Made by a program: the position numbers and the translations under genes. The notes under the pieces were generated by a model. The model made no database searches, was not told the DNA's origin, and was given only the letters and a program-made list of their open reading frames with translations. Below, in pieces: positions 49,938-61,800 of a stretch of 64,000 nt of DNA (positions within the stretch are counted from its first letter, which is position 1; each line of letters begins with the position of its first letter). The stretch is taken from the NCBI GenBank assembly GCA_964057225.1, contig OZ059896.1, forward strand, positions 5,208,001 through 5,272,000, read 5' to 3'. Source of the stretch: Auanema rhodensis. Lineage: Eukaryota; Nematoda; Chromadorea; Rhabditida; Rhabditidae.

Positions 49938-52870
49938 GAAGCATTTTCAGTAAGAAAACATGAAGAAATTTTAACAAATACAAAGAAGAATGAGAAAATT
50001 ATCAAGAGATGTACAAAGTATACTAGAGTAAACTATTATTTTATCCATGAACAGGATACGAAAGAAAGTTATATCAAGTCATTGAAAAATCAAGTATTAA
50101 AAACAAAGAAAAAGTATCAAGAAGCATTTTCAGTAAGAAAACATGAAGAAATTTTAAAGAATACAATTAAGAATGAGAAAATTATCAGGAGATGTACAGA
50201 GTATACTAGAGTAAATAATTATTTACTACATGAACAAGATACGAAAGAAAGTAATATCAAGTCATGATAAAATCAAGTATTAAAAACAAAGAAGAAGTAT
50301 CAAGAAGGATTTTCAATAAGAAAACATGAAGAAATTTTAACAAATACAAATAAGAATGAGAAAATTATCAAGAGATGTATAACATATTATAGAGTATCAG
50401 TAAACATTTAAAATATGAACAGGTTTCAAAAAAAGTAATATCAACTCATGGGGAAATCAAGTTTTAAAAGCAAAGAAGAAGTATCAAGAAGGATTTTCAT
50501 TAAGAAAACATGAAGAAATTTTAACAAATACAAATAAGAATGAGAAAATTATCAAGAGATGTATAACATATTATAGAGTATCAGTAAACATTTAAAATAT
50601 GAACAGGTTTCAAAAAAAGTAATATCAATTCATGGGTAAGTATTAAAAGCAGAGAAGAAGTATCAAGAAGGATTTTCAGTAAGAAAACATGAAGAAATTT
50701 TAACAAATACAAAGAAGAATGAAAAAATTATCAAGAGATGCATAACGTATTATAGAGTATCAGTAAACATTTAAAATATGAACAGGTTTCAAAAAAAGTA
50801 ATATCATTTCATGGGGAAGTATTAAAAGCAAAGAAGAAGTATCAAGAAGGATTTTCAATAAGAAAACATGAAGAAATTTTAACAAATACAAAGAAGAATG
50901 AAAAAATTATCAAGAGATGCATAACGTATTATAGAGTATCAGTAAACATTTAAAATATGAACAGATTTCAAAAAAAGTAATATCATTTCATGGGGAAGTA
51001 TTAAAAACAAAAAAAAGTATCAAGAAGCATTTTCAGTAAGATAACATGAAGAAATTTCAACAAATACAAAAAAGAATGAGAAAATTATCGAAAGATGCAT
51101 AACATATTATAGAGTATCAGTAAACATTTGGAATATGAACAGGTTTCAAAAAAAGTAATATCAATTCATGGGGAAGTATTAAAAGCAGAGAAGAAGTATC
51201 AAGAAGGATTTTCAATAAGAAAACATGAAGAAATTTTAACAAATACAAATAAGAATGAGAAAATTATCAAGAGATGCATAACGTATTATAGAGTATCAGT
51301 AAACATTTAAAATATGAACAGATTTCGAAAAAAGTAATATCATTTCATGGGGAAGTATTAAAAGCAAAGAAGAAGTATCAAGAAGGATTTTCATTAAGAA
51401 AACATGAAGAAATTTTAACAAATACAAATAAGAATGAGAAAATTATCAAGAGATGTATAACATATTATAGAGTATCAGTAAACATTTAAAATATGAACAG
51501 GTTTCAAAAAAAGTAATATCAATTCATGGGTAAGTATTAAAAGCAGAGAAGAAGTATCAAGAAGGATTTTCAGTAAGAAAACATGAAGAAATTTTAACAA
51601 ATACAAAGAAGAATGAAAAAATTATCAAGAGATGCATAACGTATTATAGAGTATCAGTAAACATTTAAAATATGAACAGGTTTCAAAAAAAGTAATATCA
51701 TTTCATGGGGAAGTATTAAAAGCGAAGAAGAAGTATCAAGAAGGATTTTCAATAAGAAAACATGAAGAAATTTTAACAAATACAAAGAAGAATGAAAAAA
51801 TTATCAAGAGATGCATAACGTATTATAGAGTATCAGTAAACATTTAAAATATGAACAGATTTCAAAAAAAGTAATATCATTTCATGGGGAAGTATTAAAA
51901 ACAAAAAAAAGTATCAAGAAGCATTTTCAGTAAGATAACATGAAGAAATTTCAACAAATACAAAAAAGAATGAGAAAATTATCGAAAGATGCATAACATA
52001 TTATAGAGTATCAGTAAACATTTGGAATATGAACAGGTTTCAAAAAAAGTAATATCAATTCATGGGGAAGTATTAAAAGCAGAGAAGAAGTATCAAGAAG
52101 GATTTTCAGTAAGAAAACATGAAGAAATTTTAACAAATACAAAGAAGAATGAAAAAATTATCAAGAGATGCATAACGTATTATAGAGTATCAGTAAACAT
52201 TTAAAATATGAACAGATTTCGAAAAAAGTAATATCATTTCATGGGGAAGTATTAAAAGCAAAGAAGAAGTATCAAGAAGGATTTTCAATAAGAAAACATG
52301 AAGAAATTTTAACAAATACAAAGAAGAATGAAAAAATTATCAAGAGATGCATAACGTATTATAGAGTATCAGTAAACATTTAAAATATGAACAGGTTTCA
52401 AAAAAAGTAATATCATTTCATGGGGAAGTATTAAAAGCAAAGAAGAAGTATCAAGAAGGATTTTCAATAAGAAAACATGAAGAAATTTTAACAAATACAA
52501 AGAAGAATGAAAAAATTATCAAGAGATGCATAACGTATTATAGAGTATCAGTAAACATTTAAAATATGAACAGGTTTCAAAAAAAGTAATATCATTTCAT
52601 GGGGAAGTATTAAAAGCAAAGAAGAAGTATCAAGAAGGATTTTCAATAAGAAAACATGAAGAAATTTTAACAAATACAAAGAAGAATGAAAAAATTATCA
52701 AGAGATGCATAACGTATTATAGAGTATCAGTAAACATTTAAAATATGAACAGGTTTCAAAAAAAGTAATATCATTTCATGGGGAAGTATTAAAAGCAAAG
52801 AAGAAGTATCAAGAAGGATTTTCAATAAGAAAACATGAAGAAATTTCAACAAATACAAATAAGAATGAAA
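49938..52870 (+). repeat. Satellite B, plus orientation, about 16 monomers
   Basis: The landmark GAACAGGTTTC recurs mostly at 179 bp (for example 52394, 52573 and 52752 for its GG). The first two units are type 2 (CATGAACAGGATACGAAAG); most of the rest are type 1 (TTTCAAAAAAAGTAATATCA). A five-monomer, 894-bp duplication is visible: a TTTGGAATATGAACAGG monomer preceded by GTAAGATAACATG occurs at 51128 and 52022. Each type 1 monomer has a lysine-rich frame of about 60 codons ending at AACATTTAA. The first two units form one 114-codon frame (49923-50267). These look like by-products of the repeat rather than genes. Confidence 0.92.
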
Positions 52871-55800
52871 GAACCTTCTTGATACTTCTTCTTTGCATTT
52901 AAAACTTGATTTTACCATGACTTGTTATAACTTTTTTTGAAACCTGTTCATATTTAAAATGTTTACTGATACTCTATAGTACGTTATATATCTCTTGATA
53001 ATTTTCTCATTCTTATTTGTATTTGTTGAAATTTCTTCATGTTTTCTTATTGAAAATCCTTCTTGTTACTTCTTCTTTGCTTTTAATACTTCCCCATGAA
53101 ATGATATTACCTTTTTTGAAACCTGTTCATATTTTAAATGTTTACTGATACTCTATAATATGTTATACATCTCTTGATAATTTTCTCATTCTTATTTGTA
53201 TTTGTTGAAATTTCTTCATGTTATCTTACTGAAAATGCTTCTTGATACTTTTTTTTGTTTTTAATACTTGATTTTACCTTGACTTGATATTACTTTCTTT
53301 CGTATCATGTTCATGGAATAAATAATAGTTTACTCTAGTATACTTTGTACATCTCTTGATAATTTTCTCATTCTTATTTGTATTTGTTGAAATTTCTTCA
53401 TGTTTTCTTATTGAAAATCCTTCTTGATACTTCTTCTTCGCTTTTAATACTTCCCCATGAAATGATATTACTTTTTTTGAAACCTGTTCATATTTTAAAT
53501 GTTTACTGATACTCTATTATACGTTATGCATCTCTTGATAATTTTTTCATTCTTCTTTGTATTTGTTAAAATTTCTTCATGTTTTCTTACTGAAAATCCT
53601 TCTTGATACTTCTTCTCTGCTTTTAATACTTCCCCATGAATTGATATTACTTTTTTTGAAACCTGTTCATATTTCAAATGTTTACTGATACTCTATAATA
53701 TGTTATGCATCTTTCGATAATTTTCTCATTCTTTTTTGTATTTGTTAAAATTTCTTCATGTTTTCTTACTGAAAATCCTTCTTGATACTTCTTCTTTGCT
53801 TTTAAAACTTGATTTTACCATGATTTGTTATAACTTTTTTTGAAACCTGTTCATATTTTAAATGTTTACTGATACTCTATAATACGTTATGCATCTCTTG
53901 ATAATTTTTTCATTCTTCTTTGTATTTGTTAAAAATTTCTTCATGTTTTCTTACTGAAAATCCTTCTTGATACTTCTTCTCTGCTTTTAATACTTCCCCA
54001 TGAATTGATATTACTTTTTTTGAAACCTGTTCATATTTCAAATGTTTACTGATACTCTATAATATGTTATGCATCTTTCGATAATTTTCTCATTCTTTTT
54101 TGTATTTGTTAAAATTTCTTCATGTTTTCTTACTGAAAATCCTTCTTGATACTTCTTCTTTTCTTTTAAAACTTGATTTTACCATGACTTGTTATAACTT
54201 TTTTTGAAACCTGTTCATATTTAAAATGTTTACTGATACTCTATAAAACGTTATATATCTCTTGATAATTTTCTCATTCTTATTTGTATTTGTTGAAATA
54301 TCTTCATGTTTTCTTATTGAAAATCCTTCTTGATACTTCTTCTTTGCTTTTAAAACTTGATTTTACCATGACTTGTTATAACTTTTTTTGAAACCTGTTT
54401 ATATTTAAAATGTTTACTGATACTCTATAGTACGTTATATATCTCTTGATAATTTTCTCATTCTTATTTGTATTTGTTGAAATTTCTTCATGTTTTCTTA
54501 TTGAAAATCCTTCTTGATACTTCTTCTTTGCTTTTAATACTTCCCCATGAAATGATATTACTTTTTTCGAAATCTGTTCATATTTTAAATGTTTACTGAT
54601 ACTCTATAATACGTTATGCATCTCTTGATAATTTTTTCATTCTTCTTTGTATTTGTTAAAATTTCTTCATGTTTTCTTACTGAAAATCCTTCTTGATACT
54701 TCTTCTTTGCTTTTAAAACTTGATTTTACCATGACTTGTTATAACTTTTTTTGAAACCTGTTCATATTTAAAATGTTTACTGATACTCTATAGTACGTTA
54801 TATATCTCTTGATAATTTTCTCATTCTTCTGTGTATTTGTTAAAATTTCTTCATGTTTTCCTACTGAAGATGCTTCTTGATACTTTTTTTTGTTTTCAAT
54901 ACTTGATTTTACCATGACTTGTTATAACTTTCTTTCGTATCATGTTCATGGAATAAATAATATTTTACTCTAGTATATTTTGTACATCTCTTGATAATTT
55001 TCTCATTCTTTTTTGTATTTGTTAAAATTTCTTCCTGTTTTCTTACTGAAAATGCTTCTTGATACTTTTTTTTTGTTTTTAATACTTGATTTTATCATGA
55101 CTTGATTTTACTTTTGTTGAAACCTGTTCATATTTTAAATGTTTACTGATACTCTAGTATACTTTGTACATCTTTCGATAATTTTGTCATTCTTTTTTGT
55201 ATTTGTTAAAATTTCTTCATGTTTTCTTACTGAAAATCCTTCTTGATACTTCTTCTTTGCTTTTAAAACTTGATTTTACCATGACTTGTTATAACTTTTT
55301 TTGAAACCTGTTCATATTTAAAATGTTTACTGATACTCTATAGTACGTTATATATCTCTTGATAATTTTCTCATTCTTATTTGTATTTGTTAAAATTTCT
55401 TCATGTTTTCTTACTGAAAATGCTTCTTGATACTTTTTTTTGTTTTTAAAACTTGATTTTATCATGACTTGATATTACTTTCTTTCGTATCTTGTTCATG
55501 TAGTAAATAATTATTTACTCTAGTATACTTTGTACATTTCTTGATAATTTTCTCATTCTTCTTTGTATTCTTAAAAATTTCTTCATGTTTTCTTACTGAA
55601 AATCCTTCTTGATACTTCTTCTTTGCTTTTAAAACTCGATTTTCCCATGAATTGATATTACTTTTTTTGAAACCTGTTCATATTTTAAATGTTTACTGAT
55701 ACTCTATTATACGTTATGCATCTCTTGATAATTTTTTCATTCTTCTTTGTATTTGTTAAAATTTCTTCATGTTTTCTTACTGAAAATCCTTCTTGATACT

Positions 55801-58800
55801 TCTTCTCTGCTTTTAATACTTCCCCATGAAATGATAGTACCTTTTTTGAAACCTGTTCATATTTTAAATGTTTACTGATACTCTATAATATGTTATACAT
55901 CTCTTGATAATTTTCTCATTCTTATTTGTATTTGTTGAAATTTCTTCATGTTATCTTACTGAAAATGCTTCTTGATACTTTTTTTTGTTTTTAATACTTG
56001 ATTTTACCTTGACTTGATATTACTTTCTTTCGTATCATGTTCATGGAATAAATAATAGTTTACTCTAGTATACTTTGTACATCTCTTGATAATTTTCTCA
56101 TTCTTATTTGTATTTGTTGAAATTTCTTCATGTTTTCTTATTGAAAATCCTTCTTGATACTTCTTCTTCGCTTTTAATACTTCCCCATGAAATGATATTA
56201 CTTTTTTTGAAACCTGTTCATATTTTAAATGTTTACTGATACTCTATTATACGTTATGCATCTCTTGATAATTTTTTCATTCTTCTTTGTATTTGTTAAA
56301 ATTTCTTCATGTTTTCTTACTGAAAATCCTTCTTGATACTTCTTTCTGCTTTTAATACTTCCCCATGAATTGATATTACTTTTTTTGAAACCTGTTCATA
56401 TTTCAAATGTTTACTGATACTCTATAATATGTTATGCATCTTTCGATAATTTTCTCATTCTTTTTTGTATTTGTTAAAATTTCTTCATGTTTTCTTACTG
56501 AAAATCCTTCTTGATACTTCTTCTTTTCTTTTAAAACTTGATTTTACCATGACTTGTTATAACTTTTTTTGAAACCTGTTCATATTTAAAATGTTTACTG
56601 ATACTCTATAGTACGTTATATATCTCTTGATAATTTTCTCATTCTTATTTGTATTTGTTGAAATATCTTCATGTTTTCTTATTGAAAATCCTTCTTGATA
56701 CTTCTTCTTTGCTTTCAAAACTTGATTTTACCATGATTTGTTATAACTTTTTTTGAAACCTGTTCATATTTTAAATGTTTACTGATACTCTATAATACGT
56801 TATGCATCTCTTGATAATTTTTTCATTCTTCTTTGTATTTGTTAAAAATTTCTTCATGTTTTCTTACTGAAAATCCTTCTTGATACTTCTTCTCTGCTTT
56901 TAATACTTCCCCATGAATTGATATTACTTTTTTTGAAACCTGTTCATATTTCAAATGTTTACTGATACTCTATAATATGTTATGCATCTTTCGATAATTT
57001 TCTCATTCTTTTTTGTATTTGTTAAAATTTCTTCATGTTTTCTTACTGAAAATCCTTCTTGATACTTCTTCTTTTCTTTTAAAACTTGATTTTACCATGA
57101 CTTGTTATAACTTTTTTTGAAACCTGTTCATATTTAAAATGTTTACTGATACTCTATAGTACGTTATATATCTCTTGATAATTTTCTCATTCTTATTTGT
57201 ATTTGTTGAAATATCTTCATGTTTTCTTATTGAAAATCCTTCTTGATACTTCTTCTTTGCTTTTAAAACTTGATTTTACCATGACTTGTTATAACTTTTT
57301 TTGAAACCTGTTTATATTTAAAATGTTTACTGATACTCTATAGTACGTTATATATCTCTTGATAATTTTCTCATTCTTATTTGTATTTGTTGAAATTTCT
57401 TCATGTTTTCTTATTGAAAATCCTTCTTGATACTTCTTCTTTGCTTTTAATACTTCCCCATGAAATGATATTACTTTTTTCGAAATCTGTTCGTATTTTA
57501 AATGTTTACTGATACTCTATAATACGTTATGCATCTCTTGATAATTTTTTCATTCTTCTTTGTATTTGTTAAAATTTCTTCATGTTTTCTTACTGAAAAT
57601 CCTTCTTGATACTTCTTCTCTGCTTTTAATACTTCCCCATGAATTGATATTACTTTTTTTGAAACCTGTTCATATTCCAAATGTTTACTGATACTCTATA
57701 ATATGTTATGCATCTTTCGATAATTTTCTCATTCTTTTTTGTATTTGTTAAAATTTCTTCATGTTTTCTTACTGAAAATCCTTCTTGATACTTCTTCTTT
57801 GCTTTTAAAACTTGATTTTACCATGACTTGTTATAACTTTTTTTGAAACCTGTTCATATTTAAAATGTTTACTGATACTCTATAGTACGTTATATATCTC
57901 TTGATAATTTTCTCATTCTTCTGTGTATTTGTTAAAATTTCTTCATGTTTTCCTACTGAAGATGCTTCTTGATACTTTTTTTTGTTTTTAATACTTGATT
58001 TTACCATGACTTGTTATAACTTTCTTTCGTATCATGTTCATGGAATAAATAATATTTTACTCTAGTATATTTTGTACATCTCTTGATAATTTTCTCATTC
58101 TTTTTTGTATTTGTTAAAATTTCTTCCTGTTTTCTTACTGAAAATGCTTCTTGATACTTTTTTTTTGTTTTTAATACTTGATTTTATCATGACTTGATTT
58201 TACTTTTGTTGAAACCTGTTCATATTTTAAATGTTTACTGATACTCTAGTATACTTTGTACATCTTTCGATAATTTTGTCATTCTTTTTTGTATTTGTTA
58301 AAATTTCTTCATGTTTTCTTACTGAAAATCCTTCTTGATACTTCTTCTTTGCTTTTAAAACTTGATTTTACCATGACTTGTTATAACTTTTTTTGAAACC
58401 TGTTCATATTTAAAATGTTTACTGATACTCTATAGTACGTTATATATCTCTTGATAATTTTCTCATTCTTATTTGTATTTGTTAAAATTTCTTCATGTTT
58501 TCTTACTGAAAATGCTTCTTGATACTTTTTTTTGTTTTTAAAACTTGATTTTATCATGACTTGATATTACTTTCTTTCGTATCTTGTTCATGTAGTAAAT
58601 AATTATTTACTCTAGTATACTTTGTACATTTCTTGATAATTTTCTCATTCTTCTTTGTATTCTTAAAAATTTCTTCATGTTCTCTTACTGAAAATCCTTC
58701 TTGATACTTCTTCTTTGCTTTTAAAACTCGATTTTCCCATGAATTGATATTACTTTTTTTGAAACCTGTTCATATTTTAAATGTTTACTGATACTCTATA

Positions 58801-61800
58801 ATACGTTATACATTTCTTGATAATTTTCTCATTCTTCTTTGTATTTGTTAAAATTTCTTCATGTTTTCTTATTGAAAATCCTTCTTGATACTTCTTCTTT
58901 GTTTTTAATACTTGATTTTATCATGACTTGATATTACTTTCTTTCGTATCTTGTTCATGTAGTAAATAATTATTTACTCTAGTATACTTTGTACATTTCT
59001 TGATAATTTTCTCATTCTTATTTGTATTTGTTAAAATTTCTTCATGTTTTCTTACTGAAAATGCTTCTTGATACTTTTTTTTTGTTTTTAATACTTGATT
59101 TTACCATGACTTGTTATAACTTTCTTTCGTATCCTGTTCATGGAATAAATAATAGTTTACTCTAGTATACTTTGTACATTTCTTGATAATTTTCTCATTC
59201 TTATTTGTATTTGTTGAAATTTCTTCATGTTTTCTTATTGAAAATCCTTCTTGATACTTCTTCTTCGCTTTTAATACTTCCCCATGAAATGATATTACTT
59301 TTTTTGAAACCTGTTCATATTTTAAATGTTTACTGATACTCTATTATACGTTATGCATCTCTTGATAATTTTTTCATTCTTCTTTGTATTTGTTAAAATT
59401 TCTTCATGTTTTCTTACTGAAAATCCTTCTTGATACTTCTTTCTGCTTTTAATACTTCCCCATGAATTGATATTACTTTTTTTGAAACCTGTTCATATTT
59501 CAAATGTTTACTGATACTCTATAATATGTTATGCATCTTTCGATAATTTTCTCATTCTTTTTTGTATTTGTTAAAATTTCTTCATGTTTTCTTACTGAAA
59601 ATCCTTCTTGATACTTCTTCTTTTCTTTTAAAACTTGATTTTACCATGATTTGTTATAACTTTTTTTGAAACCTGTTCATATTTAAAATGTTTACTGATA
59701 CTCTATAGTACGTTATATATCTCTTGATAATTTTCTCATTCTTATTTGTATTTGTTGAAATATCTTCATGTTTTCTTATTGAAAATCCTTCTTGATACTT
59801 CTTCTTTGCTTTCAAAACTTGATTTTACCATGATTTGTTATAACTTTTTTTGAAACCTGTTCATATTTTAAATGTTTACTGATACTCTATAATACGTTAT
59901 GCATCTCTTGATAATTTTTTCATTCTTCTTTGTATTTGTTAAAAATTTCTTCATGTTTTCTTACTGAAAATCCTTCTTGATACTTCTTCTCTGCTTTTAA
60001 TACTTCCCCATGAATTGATATTACTTTTTTTGAAACCTGTTCATATTTCAAATGTTTACTGATACTCTATAATATGTTATGCATCTTTCGATAATTTTCT
60101 CATTCTTTTTTGTATTTGTTAAAATTTCTTCATGTTTTCTTACTGAAAATCCTTCTTGATACTTCTTCTTTTCTTTTAAAACTTGATTTTACCATGACTT
60201 GTTATAACTTTTTTTGAAACCTGTTCATATTTAAAATGTTTACTGATACTCTATAGTACGTTATATATCTCTTGATAATTTTCTCATTCTTATTTGTATT
60301 TGTTGAAATATCTTCATGTTTTCTTATTGAAAATCCTTCTTGATACTTCTTCTTTGCTTTTAAAACTTGATTTTACCATGACTTGTTATAACTTTTTTTG
60401 AAACCTGTTTATATTTAAAATGTTTACTGATACTCTATAGTACGTTATATATCTCTTGATAATTTTCTCATTCTTATTTGTATTTGTTGAAATTTCTTCA
60501 TGTTTTCTTATTGAAAATCCTTCTTGATACTTCTTCTTTGCTTTTAATACTTCCCCATGAAATGATATTACTTTTTTCGAAATCTGTTCGTATTTTAAAT
60601 GTTTACTGATACTCTATAATACGTTATGCATCTCTTGATAATTTTTTCATTCTTCTTTGTATTTGTTAAAATTTCTTCATGTTTTCTTACTGAAAATCCT
60701 TCTTGATACTTCTTCTCTGCTTTTAATACTTCCCCATGAATTGATATTACTTTTTTTGAAACCTGTTCATATTCCAAATGTTTACTGATACTCTATAATA
60801 TGTTATGCATCTTTCGATAATTTTCTCATTCTTTTTTGTATTTGTTAAAATTTCTTCATGTTTTCTTACTGAAAATCCTTCTTGATACTTCTTCTTTGCT
60901 TTTAAAACTTGATTTTACCATGACTTGTTATAACTTTTTTTGAAACCTGTTCATATTTAAAATGTTTACTGATACTCTATAGTACGTTATATATCTCTTG
61001 ATAATTTTCTCATTCTTCTGTGTATTTGTTAAAATTTCTTCATGTTTTCCTACTGAAGATGCTTCTTGATACTTTTTTTTGTTTTTAATACTTGATTTTA
61101 CCATGACTTGTTATAACTTTCTTTCGTATCATGTTCATGGAATAAATAATATTTTACTCTAGTATATTTTGTACATCTCTTGATAATTTTCTCATTCTTT
61201 TTTGTATTTGTTAAAATTTCTTCCTGTTTTCTTACTGAAAATGCTTCTTGATACTTTTTTTTTGTTTTTAATACTTGATTTTATCATGACTTGATTTTAC
61301 TTTTGTTGAAACCTGTTCATATTTTAAATGTTTACTGATACTCTAGTATACTTTGTACATCTTTCGATAATTTTGTCATTCTTTTTTGTATTTGTTAAAA
61401 TTTCTTCATGTTTTCTTACTGAAAATCCTTCTTGATACTTCTTCTTTGCTTTTAAAACTTGATTTTACCATGACTTGTTATAACTTTTTTTGAAACCTGT
61501 TCATATTTAAAATGTTTACTGATACTCTATAGTACGTTATATATCTCTTGATAATTTTCTCATTCTTATTTGTATTTGTTAAAATTTCTTCATGTTTTCT
61601 TACTGAAAATGCTTCTTGATACTTTTTTTTGTTTTTAAAACTTGATTTTATCATGACTTGATATTACTTTCTTTCGTATCTTGTTCATGTAGTAAATAAT
61701 TATTTACTCTAGTATACTTTGTACATTTCTTGATAATTTTCTCATTCTTCTTTGTATTCTTAAAAATTTCTTCATGTTCTCTTACTGAAAATCCTTCTTG

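Noticed and set aside
49394-52918. Minus-strand frames at 49394-49582, 49772-50005 and 52727-52918
   Set aside because: All fall in satellite B, cross orientation breakpoints or linker sequence, and have no domain or codon pattern of a gene.
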